Shown here in pieces: positions 1 to 13,719 of a stretch of 64,000 nt of DNA. The translations under genes and the position numbers were made by a program. The DNA lies in the NCBI GenBank assembly GCA_946699065.1, contig CAMPDV010002158.1, positions 1 through 64,000 on the forward strand. The letters are read 5' to 3'. Numbering within the stretch: the stretch's first letter is position 1; every line of letters starts with the position of its first letter. This stretch comes from Loxodes magnus. Its lineage: Eukaryota > Ciliophora > Karyorelictea > Loxodida > Loxodidae. The notes beneath the pieces are model-generated. The model was not told the origin of the DNA. It searched no databases and worked only from the letters and a program-made list of their open reading frames with translations.

Positions 1-3000
1 TCTTCTTAATCCACTTCTTCACTTTTCTAAATACTTATTACTTCTCAAAGCATACTCCTTTAAACTGAAACGCTACTTTCTCTTCTTACTTTACTTCTTC
101 ACTTTTCTAAATACTTATTACTTCTCAAAGCATACTCCTTTAAACTGAAAATCTATTTTCTTTTCTTACTTTACTTCTTCACTTTTCTAAATACTTATTA
201 CTTCTCAAAGCATACTCCTTTAAACTGAAACTTTATTTTCTTTTCTTACTTTACTTCTTCACTTTTCTAAATACTTATTACTTATCAAAGCATGCTCCTT
301 AAAACTGAAATTCTATTTTCTTTTCTTGATTACTTCTTCGCTTTTCTAAATACTTATTACTTCTCAAAGCATACTCCTTTAAACTGAAAATTTATCTTCT
401 CTTCTTACTTTACTTCTTCACTTTTCTAAATACTTAATTACTTCTCAAAGCATACTACTTAAAACTGAAATTCTATCTTTTTTTCTTACTTACTTCTTCG
501 CTTTTCTAAATACTTATTACTTCTCAAAGCATACTCCATAAAACTGAAATTCTATCTTCTTTTCTTACTTTACTTCTTCACTTTTCTAAATACTTATTAC
601 TTCTCAAAGCATACTCCTTAAAACTGAAATTCTATCTTCTTTTCTTACTTTACTTCAGACTTTTCTAAATACTTATTACTTCTCAAAGCATACTACTTAA
701 AACTGAAATTCTACCTTCTTTTCTTACTTTACTTCTTCACTTTTCATAATACTTATTACTTCTCAAAGCATACTCCTTTAAACTGAAACGCTACTTTCTC
801 TTCTTACTTTACTTCTTCACTTTTCTAAATACTTATTACTTCTCAAAGCATGCTCCTTAAAACTGAAATTCTATTTTCTTTTCTTACTTACTTCTTCACT
901 TTTCTAAATACTTATTACTTCTCAAAGCATACTCCATAAAACTGAAATTCTACCTTCTTTTCTTACTTTACTTCTTCACTTTTCTAAATACTTATTACTT
1001 CTCAAAGCATACTCCTTTAAACTGAAAATCTATCTTCTCTTCTTACTTTACTTTTCTAAATACTTAATTACTTCTCCAAGCATGCTCCTTAAAACTGAAA
1101 TTCTATCTTCTTTTCTTACTTTACTTCTTCGCTTTTCTAAATACTTAATACTTCTAAAATCATACTACTTAAAACTTAAAATCTATCTTCTCTTCTTACT
1201 TTACATCTTCACTTTTCTAAATACTTATTACTTCTCAAAGCATACTCCATAAAACTGAAATTCTACCTTCTTTTCTTACTTTACTTCTTCACTTTTCTAA
1301 ATACTTATTACTTCTCAAAGCATACTCCTTTAAACTGAAAATCTATTTTCTTTTCTTACTTTACTTCTTCACTTTTCTAAATACTTATTACTTCTCGAAG
1401 CATACTCCATAATACTGAAACTCTATCTTCTTTTCTTACTTTACTTCTTCACTTTTCTAAATACTTATTACTTATCAAAGCATGCTCCTTAAAACTGAAA
1501 TTCTATTTTCTTTTCTTACTTACTTCTTCGCTTTTCAAAATACTTATTACTTCTCAAAGCATACTACTTAAAACTGAAATTCTATCTTCTTTTCTTAACT
1601 TACTTCTTCACTTTTCTAAATACTTAATACTTCTCAAAGCATACTACTTAAAACTGAAATTCTATCTTTTTTTCTTACTTTACTTCTTCATTCTTCTAAA
1701 TACTTATTACTTCTCAAAGCATACTCCTTTAAACTGAAATTCTACCTTCTATTCTTACTTTACTTCTTCACTTTTCTAAATACTTAATACTACTCAAAGC
1801 ATACTACTTAATTCTGAAATTCTATTTTCTCTTCTTAATCCACTTCTTCACTTTTCTAAATACTTAATACTTCTCAAAGCATACTCCTTAAAACTGAAAC
1901 TCTATCTTCTTTTCTTACTTTACTTCTTCACTTTTCTAAATACTTAATTACTTCTCAAAGCATACTACTTAAAACTGAAATTCTATCTTCTTTTCTTACT
2001 TTACTTCAGACTTTTCTAAATACTTAATACTTCTCAAAGCATACTACTTAAAACTGAAATTCTATCTTTTTTTCTTACTTACTTCTTCGCTTTTCTAAAT
2101 ACTTATTACTTCTCAAAGCATACTCCTTAAAACTGAAATTATATCTTCTTTTCTTACTTTACTTCTTCACTTTTCTAAATACTTAATACTTCTCAAAACA
2201 TACTACTTAATATTTAAATTCTATCTTCTCTTCTTAATCCACTTCTTCACTTTTCTAAATACTTAATACTTCTCAAAGCATACTCCTTTGAACTGAAACG
2301 CTACTTTCTCTTCTTAATCCACTTCTTCACTTTTCTAAATACTTATTACTTCTCAAAGCATACTCCTTTAAACTGAAACGCTACTTTCTCTTCTTACTTT
2401 ACTTCTTCACTTTTCTAAATACTTATTACTTCTCAAAGCATACTCCTTTAAACTGAAAATCTATTTTCTTTTCTTACTTTACTTCTTCACTTTTCTAAAT
2501 ACTTATTACTTCTCAAAGCATACTCCTTTAAACTGAAACTTTATTTTCTTTTCTTACTTTACTTCTTCACTTTTCTAAATACTTATTACTTATCAAAGCA
2601 TGCTCCTTAAAACTGAAATTCTATTTTCTTTTCTTGATTACTTCTTCGCTTTTCTAAATACTTATTACTTCTCAAAGCATACTCCTTTAAACTGAAAATT
2701 TATCTTCTCTTCTTACTTTACTTCTTCACTTTTCTAAATACTTAATTACTTCTCAAAGCATACTACTTAAAACTGAAATTCTATCTTTTTTTCTTACTTA
2801 CTTCTTCGCTTTTCTAAATACTTATTACTTCTCAAAGCATACTCCATAAAACTGAAATTCTATCTTCTTTTCTTACTTTACTTCTTCACTTTTCTAAATA
2901 CTTATTACTTCTCAAAGCATACTCCTTAAAACTGAAATTCTATCTTCTTTTCTTACTTTACTTCAGACTTTTCTAAATACTTATTACTTCTCAAAGCATA

Positions 3001-3157
3001 CTACTTAAAACTGAAATTCTACCTTCTTTTCTTACTTTACTTCTTCACTTTTCATAATACTTATTACTTCTCAAAGCATACTCCTTTAAACTGAAACGCT
3101 ACTTTCTCTTCTTACTTTACTTCTTCACTTTTCTAAATACTTATTACTTCTCAAAGC
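1..3157 (+). repeat. Higher-order duplication, 2,308-bp shift
   Basis: Bases 1-849 return at 2,309-3,157. The match includes rare markers in the same order: the TTAATCCAC variant at the start, a CTTTATTTTC tail, TTGATTACTTCTTCGC, the shortened ACTTCAGACTTTTC monomer, and TTTTCATAATAC in place of TTTTCTAAATAC. Identity breaks just after CAAAGCA at about 3,157, where the second copy also loses a base (CAAAGCAACTCC). The intervening 850-2,308 belongs to the overlapping 2,945-bp duplication. Confidence 0.85.
61..140 (+). repeat. Representative 80-bp monomer (class A junction to B)
   Basis: This stretch is one exact period: the same position in the next copy lies 80 bp later. It shows the internal order: variable tail (TAAACTGAAACGCTACTTTC), pyrimidine block with TTACTTCTTC, constant core ACTTTTCTAAATACTTA, then CTTCTCAAAGCATACTCCTT. 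ACTT recurs at irregular spacing inside the unit (5, 8, 12 and 7 bp). That offers many short direct repeats for slippage, but it is not a clean shorter period. Because 80 is not a multiple of 3, reading frames rotate from monomer to monomer. Confidence 0.9.
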
Positions 3158-5261
3158 AACTCCTTTAAACTGAAAATCTATTTTCTTTTCTTACTTTACT
3201 TCTTCACTTTTCTAAATACTTATTACTTCTCGAAGCATACTCCATAATACTGAAACTCTATTTTCTTTTCTTACTTACTTCTTCGCTTTTCTAAATACTT
3301 AATACTTCTCAAAGCATACTACTTAAAACTGAAAATCTATTTTCTTTTCTTGATTACTTCTTCGCTTTTCTAAATACTTATTACTTCTCAAAGCATACTC
3401 CTTAAAACTTAAAATCTATCTTCTCTTCTTACTTTACTTCTTCGCTTTTCTAAATACTTAATACTACTCAAAGCATACTACTTAATTCTGAAATTCTATT
3501 TTCTCTTCTTAATCCACTTCTTCACTTTCCTAAATACTTATTACTTCTCAAAGCATGCTCCTTAAAACTGAAATTCTATTTTCTTTTCTTACTTTACTTC
3601 TTCACTTTTCTAAATACTTAATACTTCTAAAATCATACTACTTAAAACTTAAAATCTATCTTCTCTTCTTACTTTACTTCTTCACTTTTCTAAATACTTA
3701 ATTACTTCTCAAAGCATACTACTTAAAACTGAAATTCTATCTTCTTTTCTTACTTTACTTCAGACTTTTCTAAATACTTAATACTTCTCAAAGCATACTA
3801 CTTAAAACTGAAATTCTATCTTTTTTTCTTACTTACTTCTTCGCTTTTCTAAATACTTATTACTTCTCAAAGCATACTCCATAAAACTGAAATTCTACCT
3901 TCTTTTCTTACTTTACTTCTTCACTTTTCTAAATACTTATTACTTCTCAAAGCATACTCCTTTAAACTGAAAATCTATCTTCTCTTCTTACTTTACTTTT
4001 CTAAATACTTAATTACTTCTCCAAGCATGCTCCTTAAAACTGAAATTCTATCTTCTTTTCTTACTTTACTTCTTCGCTTTTCTAAATACTTAATACTTCT
4101 AAAATCATACTACTTAAAACTTAAAATCTATCTTCTCTTCTTACTTTACATCTTCACTTTTCTAAATACTTATTACTTCTCAAAGCATACTCCATAAAAC
4201 TGAAATTCTACCTTCTTTTCTTACTTTACTTCTTCACTTTTCTAAATACTTATTACTTCTCAAAGCATACTCCTTTAAACTGAAAATCTATTTTCTTTTC
4301 TTACTTTACTTCTTCACTTTTCTAAATACTTATTACTTCTCGAAGCATACTCCATAATACTGAAACTCTATCTTCTTTTCTTACTTTACTTCTTCACTTT
4401 TCTAAATACTTATTACTTATCAAAGCATGCTCCTTAAAACTGAAATTCTATTTTCTTTTCTTACTTACTTCTTCGCTTTTCAAAATACTTATTACTTCTC
4501 AAAGCATACTACTTAAAACTGAAATTCTATCTTCTTTTCTTAACTTACTTCTTCACTTTTCTAAATACTTAATACTTCTCAAAGCATACTACTTAAAACT
4601 GAAATTCTATCTTTTTTTCTTACTTTACTTCTTCATTCTTCTAAATACTTATTACTTCTCAAAGCATACTCCTTTAAACTGAAATTCTACCTTCTATTCT
4701 TACTTTACTTCTTCACTTTTCTAAATACTTAATACTACTCAAAGCATACTACTTAATTCTGAAATTCTATTTTCTCTTCTTAATCCACTTCTTCACTTTT
4801 CTAAATACTTAATACTTCTCAAAGCATACTCCTTAAAACTGAAACTCTATCTTCTTTTCTTACTTTACTTCTTCACTTTTCTAAATACTTAATTACTTCT
4901 CAAAGCATACTACTTAAAACTGAAATTCTATCTTCTTTTCTTACTTTACTTCAGACTTTTCTAAATACTTAATACTTCTCAAAGCATACTACTTAAAACT
5001 GAAATTCTATCTTTTTTTCTTACTTACTTCTTCGCTTTTCTAAATACTTATTACTTCTCAAAGCATACTACTTAAAACTGAAATTATATCTTCTTTTCTT
5101 ACTTTACTTCTTCACTTTTCTAAATACTTAATACTTCTCAAAACATACTACTTAATATTTAAATTCTATCTTCTCTTCTTAATCCACTTCTTCACTTTTC
5201 TAAATACTTATTACTTCTCAAAGCATACTCCTTTGAACTGAAACGCTACTTTCTCTTCTTA
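899..5261 (+). repeat. Higher-order duplication, 2,945-bp shift
   Basis: Bases 899-2,316 return at 3,844-5,261. Shared private markers are an 8-bp deletion monomer (CTTTACTTTTCTAAAT), the variant CTTCTCCAAGCATGC (1,071 and 4,016), and a single G in CCTTTGAACTG (2,290 and 5,235), all exactly 2,945 bp apart. A few point differences occur (for example ACTCC versus ACTAC near 2,130/5,070), but no net indel. Bases 3,158-3,843 between the copies are ordinary mixed monomers of classes B, C, E and G. Confidence 0.85.
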
Positions 5262-5513
5262 CTTTACTTCTTCACTTTTCTAAATACTTATTACTTCTCA
5301 AAGCATACTCCTTTAAACTGAAAATCTATTTTCTTTTCTTACTTTACTTCTTCACTTTTCTAAATACTTATTACTTCTCAAAGCATACTCCTTTAAACTG
5401 AAACTTTATTTTCTTTTCTTACTTTACTTCTTCACTTTTCTAAATACTTATTACTTATCAAAGCATGCTCCTTAAAACTGAAATTCTATTTTCTTTTCTT
5501 GATTACTTCTTCA
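5174..5513 (+). repeat. Third copy of the 1-340 block
   Basis: Four monomers match bases 1-340 at a 5,173-bp shift: class A, class B, the CTTTATTTTC variant and a class D monomer leading into TTGATTACTTCTTC. Divergence starts at the CGCTTTT/CACTTTT difference. This block also exists at 2,309-2,648, so it occurs three times in the first 5.5 kb. Confidence 0.75.
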
Positions 5514-5589
5514 CTTTTCTAAATACTTATTACTTATCAAAGCATGCTCCTTAAAACTGAAATTCTATTTTCTTTTCTTACTTACTTCT

Positions 5590-8091
5590 TCACTTTTCTA
5601 AATACTTATTACTTCTCAAAGATACTCCTTAAAACTGAAATTCTATCTTCTTTTCTTACTTTACTTATTCACTTTTCTAAATATTAATTACTTATCAAAG
5701 CATGCTCCTTAAAACTGAAATTATATCTTCTTTTCTTACTTTACATCTTCACTTTTCTAAATACTTATTACTTCTCAAAGCATACTCCATAAAACTGAAA
5801 TTCTACCTTCTTTTCTTACTTTACTTCTTCACTTTTCTAAATACTTATTACTTCTCAAAGCATACTCCTTTAAACTGAAACGCTACTTTCTCTTCTTACT
5901 TTACTTCTTCACTTTTCTAAATACTTATTACTTCTCAAAGCATACTCCTTTAAACTGAAAATCTATTTTCTTTTCTTACTTTACTTCTTCACTTTTCTAA
6001 ATACTTATTACTTCTCGAAGCATACTCCATAATACTGAAACTTTATTTTCTTTTCTTACTTTACTTCTTCACTTTTCTAAATACTTATTACTTATCAAAG
6101 CATGCTCCTTAAAACTGAAATTCTATTTTCTTTTCTTGATTACTTCTTCGCTTTTCTAAATACTTATTACTTCTCAAAGCATACTACTTAAAACTGAAAT
6201 TCTATCTTCTTTTCTTACTTTACTTCTTCACTTTTCTAAATACTTATTACTTCTCAAAGCATACTACTTAAAACTGAAATTCTATCTTCTATTCTTACTT
6301 TACATCTTCACTTTTCTAAATACTTATAACTTCTCAAAGCATACTCCTTAAAACTGAAATTCTATCTTCTTTTCTTACTTTACTTCTTCACTTTTCTAAA
6401 TACTTAATTACTTCTCAAAGCATACTACTTAAAACTGAAATTCTATCTTCTTTTCTTACTTTACTTCTTCACTTTTCTAAATACTTAATACTTCTCAAAA
6501 CATACTACTTAATATTTAAATTCTATCTTCTCTTCTTAATCCACTTCTTCACTTTTCTAAATTCTTAATTACTTCTAAAATCATACTACTTAAACTGAAA
6601 TTCTATTTTCTTTTCTTACTTTACTTCTTCACTTTTCTAAATACTTATTACTTCTCGAAGCATACTCCATAATACTGAAACTCTATTTTCTTTTCTTACT
6701 TTACTTCTTCACTTTTCTAAATACTTATTACTTATCAAAGCATGCTCCTTAAAACTGAAATTCTATTTTCTTTTCTTGATTACTTCTTCGCTTTTCTAAA
6801 TACTTATTACTTCTCAAAGCATACTCCTTTAAACTGAAAATTTATCTTCTCTTCTTACTTTACTTCTTCACTTTTCTAAATACTTAATTACTTCTCAAAG
6901 CATACTACTTAAAACTGAAATTCTATCTTCTTTTCTTACTTTACTTATTCACTTTTCTAAATACTTATTACTTCTCAAAGATACTCCTTAAAACTGAAAT
7001 TCTATCTTCTTTTCTTACTTTACTTATTCACTTTTCTAAATATTAATTACTTATCAAAGCATGCTCCTTAAAACTGAAATTATATCTTCTTTTCTTACTT
7101 TACATCTTCACTTTTCTAAATACTTATTACTTCTCAAAGCATACTCCATAAAACTGAAATTCTACCTTCTTTTCTTACTTTACTTCTTCACTTTTCTAAA
7201 TACTTATTACTTCTCAAAGCATACTCCTTTAAACTGAAACGCTACTTTCTCTTCTTACTTTACTTCTTCACTTTTCTAAATACTTATTACTTCTCAAAGC
7301 ATACTCCTTTAAACTGAAAATCTATTTTCTTTTCTTACTTTACTTCTTCACTTTTCTAAATACTTATTACTTCTCGAAGCATACTCCATAATACTGAAAC
7401 TCTATTTTCTTTTCTTACTTTACTTCTTCGCTTTTCTAAATACTTATTACTTCTCAAAGCATACTACTTAAAACTGAAATTCTATCTTCTTTTCTTACTT
7501 TACTTCTTCACTTTTCTAAATACTTATTACTTCTCAAAGCATACTACTTAAAACTGAAATTCTATCTTCTATTCTTACTTTACATCTTCACTTTTCTAAA
7601 TACTTAATTACTTCTCAAAGCATACTACTTAAAACTGAAATTATATCTTCTTTTCTTACTTTACATCTTCACTTTTCTAAATACTTATTACTTCTCAAAG
7701 CATACTCCATAAAACTGAAATTCTACCTTCTTTTCTTACTTTACTTCTTCACTTTTCTAAATACTTATTACTTCTCAAAGCATACTCCTTTAAACTGAAA
7801 CGCTACTTTCTCTTCTTACTTTACTTCTTCACTTTTCTAAATACTTATTACTTCTCAAAGCATACTCCTTTAAACTGAAAATCTATTTTCTTTTCTTACT
7901 TTACTTCTTCACTTTTCTAAATACTTATTACTTCTCGAAGCATACTCCATAATACTGAAACTCTATTTTCTTTTCTTACTTTACTTCTTCACTTTTCTAA
8001 ATACTTATTACTTATCAAAGCATGCTCCTTAAAACTGAAATTCTATTTTCTTTTCTTGATTACTTCTTCGCTTTTCTAAATACTTATTACT
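5590..8091 (+). repeat. Higher-order repeat region, shifts 1,359 / 1,280 / 1,920 bp
   Basis: A monomer lacking GC (CTCAAAGATACTCC) lies at 5,621 and again at 6,980, a 1,359-bp shift. Both are followed by CTAAATATTAATTAC and by A, B and C monomers. From about 7,430 the match continues at a shift of 1,280, meaning one class D monomer is missing in the second copy. A third partial copy at 7,642-8,091 matches 5,722-6,171 at exactly 1,920 bp (24 monomers). The differences between copies are whole-monomer losses and point changes. Confidence 0.8.
6380..6778 (+). repeat. Conserved five-monomer F-module, copy 1
   Basis: This stretch carries a fixed series of rare variants: CTCAAAACATACT, TTAATATTTAAATTC, TTAATCCAC, CTAAATTCTTAATTAC, CTAAAATCATACT and a shortened ACTTAAACTGAAATTC, then class C and class D. 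The same series occurs at 13,321, 29,699 and 34,408. Within copies the spacing is constant, so it behaves as one unit that has been moved or copied within the array. Confidence 0.8.
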
Positions 8092-8209
8092 TCTCAAAGC
8101 ATACTCCTTAAAACTGAAATTCTTTCTTCTTTTCTTACTTTACTTAATCACTTTTCTAAATACTTATAACTTCTATAAGAATACACCTTAAAACGTAAAT
8201 TATATCTTC

Positions 8210-9264
8210 TTTTCTTACTTTACTTCTTCACTTTTCTAAATACTTAATACTTCTCAAAGCATACTACTTAAAACTGAAATCCTATCTTCTTTTCTTACTT
8301 TACTTCTTCACTTTTCATAATACTTATTACTTCTCAAAGCATACTCCTTTAAACTGAAACGCTACTTTCTCTTCTTACTTTACTTCTTCGCTTTTCTAAA
8401 TACTTATTACTTCTCAAAGCATGCTCCTTAAAACTGAAATTCTATTTTCTTTTCTTACTTACTTCTTCGCTTTTCTAAATACTTATTACTTCTCAAAGCA
8501 TACTCCTTTAAACTGAAATTCTACCTTCTTTTCTTACTTTACTTCTTCACTTTTCTAAATACTTATTACTTCTCAAAGCATACTCCTTTAAACTGAAACG
8601 CTACTTTCTCTTCTTACTTTACTTCTTCACTTTTCTAAATACTTAATTACTTCTCAAAGCATACTACTTAAAACTGAAATTCTATCTTCTTTTCTTAACT
8701 TACTTTTTCACTTTTCTAAATACTTAATACTTCTCAAAGCATACTACTTAAAACTGAAATTCTATCTTTTTTTCTTACTTACTTCTTCGCTTTTCTAAAT
8801 ACTTATTACTTATCAAAGCATGCTCCTTAAAACTGAAATTCTATTTTCTTTTCTTACTTACTTCTTCACTTTTCTAAATACTTATTACTTCTCAAAGCAT
8901 ACTCCTTTAAACTTAAAATCTATCTTCTTTTCTTACTTTACTTCAGACTTTTCTAAATACTTATTACTTCTCTAAGCATACTACTTAAAACTGAAATTCT
9001 ATCTTCTTTTCTTACTTTACTTCTTCACTTTTCTAAATACTTAATACTTCTCAAAGCATACTACTTAAAACTGAAATCCTATCTTCTTTTCTTACTTTAC
9101 TTCTTCACTTTTCATAATACTTATTACTTCTCAAAGCATACTCCTTTAAACTGAAACGCTACTTTCTCTTCTTACTTTACTTCTTCGCTTTTCTAAATAC
9201 TTATTACTTCTCAAAGCATGCTCCTTAAAACTGAAATTCTATTTTCTTTTCTTACTTACTTCTT
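8210..9264 (+). repeat. Local duplication, 797-bp shift
   Basis: Bases 8,210-8,467 match 9,007-9,264. The diagnostic markers are GAAATCCTATC (8,281 and 9,078), which I noticed nowhere else, followed by TTTTCATAATAC and a class A monomer. The intervening 8,468-9,006 holds ordinary A, D and E monomers plus an ACTTCAGAC monomer. The monomer at about 8,140-8,210 is unusually diverged (TTCTATAAGAATACACC, AAACGTAAATTATATC). Confidence 0.75.
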
Positions 9265-11559
9265 CACTTTTCTAAATACTTATTACTTCTCAAAGCATAC
9301 TCCTTTAAAATGAAAATTTATCTTCTCTTCTTACTTTACTTCTTCACTTTTCTAAATACTTATTACTTCTCAAAGCATGCTCCTTAAAACTGAAATTCTA
9401 TTTTCTTTTCTTACTTTACTTCTTCACTTTTCTAAATACTTATTACTTATCAAAGCATGCTCCTTAAAACTGAAACTCTATTTTCTTTTCTTACTTTACT
9501 TCTTCACTTTTCTAAATACTTATTACTTATCAAAGCATGCTCCTTAAAACTGAAATTCTATTTTCTTTTCTTACTTACTTCTTCACTTTTCTAAATACTT
9601 ATTACTTCTCAAAGCATACTCCTTAAAACTGAAATTCTACCTTCTATTCTTACTTTACTTCTTCACTTTTCTAAATACTTATTACTTCTCAAAGCATGCT
9701 CCTTAAAACTGAAATTCTATTTTCATTTCTTACTTTACTTCTTCACTTTTCTAAATACTTATTACTTCTCAAAGCATACTCCATAATACTGAAACTCTAT
9801 TTTCTTTTCTTACTTTACTTCTTCACTTTTCTAAATACTTATAACTTCTCAAAGCATACTCCTTAAAACTGAAATTATATCTTCTTTTCTTACTTTACAT
9901 CTTCACTTTTCTAAATACTTATTACTTCTCAAAGCATACTCCTTTAAACTGAAATTCTACATTCTTTTCTTACTTTACTTCTTCACTTTTCTAAATACTT
10001 ATTACTTCTCGAAGCATACTCCTTAATACTGAAACTCAATTTTCTTTTCTTACTTTACTTCTTCACTTTTCTAAATACTTATTACTTATCAAAGCATGCT
10101 CCTTAAAACTGAAACTCAATTTTCTTTTCTTACTTTACTTCTTCGCTTTTCTAAATACTTATTACTTATCAAAGCATGCTCCTTAAAACTGAAATTCTAT
10201 CTTCTTTTCTTACTTTACTTCAGACTTTTCTAAATACTTAATACTTCTCAAAGCATACTCCTTTAAACTGAAATTCTACCTTCTTTTCTTACTTTACATC
10301 TTCACTTTTCTAAATACTTATTACTTCTCAAAGCATACTCCTTTAAACTGAAATTCTACCTTCTTTTCTTACTTTACTTCTTCACTTTTCTAAATACTTA
10401 TTACTTCTCGAAGCATACTCCTTAATACTGAAACTCAATTTTCTTTTCTTACTTTACTTCTTCGCTTTTCTAAATACTTATTACTTATCAAAGCATGCTC
10501 CTTAAAACTGAAATTCTATCTTCTTTTCTTACTTTACTTCAGACTTTTCTAAATACTTAATACTTCTCAAAGCATACTACTTAAAACTGAAATTCTACCT
10601 TCTATTCTTACTTTACTTCTTCACTTTTCTAAATACTTATTACTTCTCAAAGCATGCTCCTTAAAACTGAAATTCTATTTTCATTTCTTACTTTACTTCT
10701 TCACTTTTCTAAATACTTATTACTTCTCAAAGCATACTCCATAATACTGAAACTCTATTTTCTTTTCTTACTTTACTTCTTCACTTTTCTAAATACTTAT
10801 TACTTATCAAAGCATACTCCATAATACTGAAACTCTATTTTCTTTTCTTACTTTACTTCTTCACTTTTCTAAATACTTATTACTTCTCAAAGCATGCTCC
10901 TTAAAACTGAAATTCTATCTTTTTTTCTTACTTACTTCTTCGCTTTTCTAAATACTTATTACTTCTCAAAGCATGCTCCTTAAAACTGAAATTCTATCTT
11001 TTTTTCTTACTTACTTCTTCGCTTTTCTAAATACTTAATACTTCTCAAAGCATACTACTTAAAACTGAAAATCTATTTTCTTTTCTTACTTACTTCTTCG
11101 CTTTTCTAAATACTTATTACTTCTCAAAGCATACTCCTTTAAACTTAAAATCTATCTTCTCTTCTTACTTTACTTCTTCACTTTTCTAAATACTTATTAC
11201 TTCTCAAAGCATACTCCTTAAAACTGAAATTCTATCTTCTTTTCTTACTTTACTTCTTCACTTTTCTAAATACTTATAACTTCTCAAAGCATACTCCTTA
11301 AAACTGAAATTATATCTTCTTTTCTTAACTTACTTCTTCACTTTTCTAAATACTTAATACTTCTCAAAGCATACTACTTAAAACTGAAATTCTATCTTTT
11401 TTTCTTACTTTACTTCTTCGCTTTTCAAAATACTTATTACTTCTCGAAGCATACTCCTTAATACTGAAACTCAATTTTCTTTTCTTACTTTACTTCTTCG
11501 CTTTTCTAAATACTTATTACTTCTCTAAGCATACTACTTAAAACTGAAATTCTATCTTC
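9265..11559 (+). repeat. Mosaic satellite region with a 958-bp shift
   Basis: This is satellite with no gene. The variant TTTTCATTTCTTAC lies at 9,721 and 10,679, and its neighbours match for about 225 bp (9,617-9,841 and 10,575-10,799). A tail variant ACTGAAACTCAATTTTC is concentrated here (near 10,030, 10,110, 10,430 and 11,470), on both CTCGAAGC and TTATCAAAG backbones. That points to exchange between classes C and D. Confidence 0.7.
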
Positions 11560-13340
11560 TTTTCTTACTTTACTTCAGACTTTTCTAAATACTTAATACT
11601 TCTCAAAGCATACTACTTAAAACTGAAATTCTATCTTTTTTTCTTACTTACTTCTTCGCTTTTCTAAATACTTATTACTTATCAAAGCATGCTCCTTAAA
11701 ACTGAAATTCTATTTTCTTTTCTTACTTACTTCTTCGCTTTTCTAAATACTTATTACTTCTCAAAGCATACTCCTTTAAACTTAAAATCTATCTTCTCTT
11801 CTTACTTTACTTCAGACTTTTCTAAATACTTATTACTTCTCAAAGCATACTACTTAAAACTGAAATTCTATCTTCTTTTCTTAACTTACTTTTTCACTTT
11901 TCTAAATACTTATAACTTCTCAAAGCATACTCCTTAAAACTGAAATTATATCTTCTTTTCTTACTTTACATCTTCACTTTTCTAAATACTTATTACTTCT
12001 CAAAGCATACTCCTTTAAACTGAAATTCTACCTTCTTTTCTTACTTTACTTCTTCACTTTTCTAAATACTTATTACTTCTCAAAGCATACTCCTTTAAAC
12101 TGAAACGCTACTTTCTCTTCTTACTTTACTTCTTCACTTTTCTAAATACTTAATTACTTCTCAAAGCATACTACTTAAAACTGAAATTCTATCTTCTTTT
12201 CTTAACTTACTTTTTCACTTTTCTAAATACTTATAACTTCTCAAAGCATACTCCTTAAAACTGAAATTATATCTTCTTTTCTTACTTTACATCTTCACTT
12301 TTCTAAATACTTATTACTTCTCAAAGCATACTCCTTTAAACTGAAATTCTACCTTCTTTTCTTACTTTACTTCTTCACTTTTCTAAATACTTATTACTTC
12401 TCGAAGCATACTCCTTAATACTGAAACTCAATTTTCTTTTCTTACTTTACTTCTTCACTTTTCTAAATACTTATTACTTATCAAAGCATGCTCCTTAAAA
12501 CTGAAATTCTATCTTCTTTTCTTACTTTACTTCAGACTTTTCTAAATACTTAATACTTCTCAAAGCATACTACTTAAAACTGAAATTCTATCTTTTTTTC
12601 TTACTTACTTCTTCGCTTTTCTAAATACTTAATTACTTATCAAAGCATGCTCCTTAAAACTGAAATTCTATTTTCTTTTCTTACTTACTTCTTCACTTTT
12701 CTAAATACTTATTACTTCTCAAAGCATACTCCTTTAAACTTAAAATCTATCTTCTTTTCTTACTTTACTTCAGACTTTTCTAAATACTTATTACTTCTCT
12801 AAGCATACTACTTAAAACTGAAATTCTATCTTCTTTTCTTACTTTACTTCTTCACTTTTCTAAATACTTAATTACTTCTCAAAGCATACTACTTAAAACT
12901 GAAATTCTATCTTCTATTCTTACTTTACATCTTCACTTTTCTAAATACTTATTACTTATCAAAGCATGCTCCTTAAAACTGAAATTCTATCTTCTTTTCT
13001 TACTTTACTTCAGACTTTTCTAAATACTTAATACTTCTCAAAGCATACTACTTAAAACTGAAATTCTATCTTTTTTTCTTACTTACTTCTTCGCTTTTCT
13101 AAATACTTATTACTTATCAAAGCATGCTCCTTAAAACTGAAATTCTATTTTCTTTTCTTACTTACTTCTTCACTTTTCTAAATACTTATTACTTCTCAAA
13201 GCATACTCCTTTAAACTTAAAATCTATCTTCTCTTCTTACTTTACTTCAGACTTTTCTAAATACTTATTACTTCTCAAAGCATACTACTTAAAACTGAAA
13301 TTCTATCTTCTTTTCTTACTTTACTTCTTCACTTTTCTAA
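11560..13340 (+). repeat. Triplicated ~340-bp block plus 321-bp shift
   Basis: A block starting with ACTTCAGACTTTTC, then E, a 79-bp CGC monomer, class D, class G and another ACTTCAGAC monomer, appears at 11,560-11,900, 12,520-12,860 and 13,000-13,340. The CAGAC marker lies at 11,576, 12,533 and 13,011. Between the first two copies, about 240 bp with TATAACTTCTC (11,911 and 12,232) is repeated at a 321-bp shift. Two short open frames beginning at class D ATGs lie here, but they are translated satellite. Confidence 0.75.
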
Positions 13341-13719
13341 ATACTTAATTACTTCTCAAAGCATACTACTTAAAACTGAAATTCTATCTTCTTTTCTTAC
13401 TTTACTTCTTCACTTTTCTAAATACTTAATACTTCTCAAAACATACTACTTAATATTTAAATTCTATCTTCTCTTCTTAATCCACTTCTTCACTTTTCTA
13501 AATTCTTAATTACTTCTAAAATCATACTACTTAAACTGAAATTCTATTTTCTTTTCTTACTTTACTTCTTCACTTTTCTAAATACTTATTACTTCTCGAA
13601 GCATACTCCATAATACTGAAACTCTATTTTCTTTTCTTACTTTACTTCTTCACTTTTCTAAATACTTATTACTTATCAAAGCATGCTCCTTAAAACTGAA
13701 ATTCTATTTTCTTTTCTTA
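13321..13719 (+). repeat. Conserved five-monomer F-module, copy 2
   Basis: The order of rare variants is the same as at 6,380-6,778, at a 6,941-bp shift: CTCAAAACATACT at 13,433, then TTAATATTTAAATTC, TTAATCCAC, CTAAATTCTTAATTAC and CTAAAATCATACT. After the module the flanks differ: TTTACTTCTTC here, TTGATTACTTC at copy 1. Confidence 0.8.
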
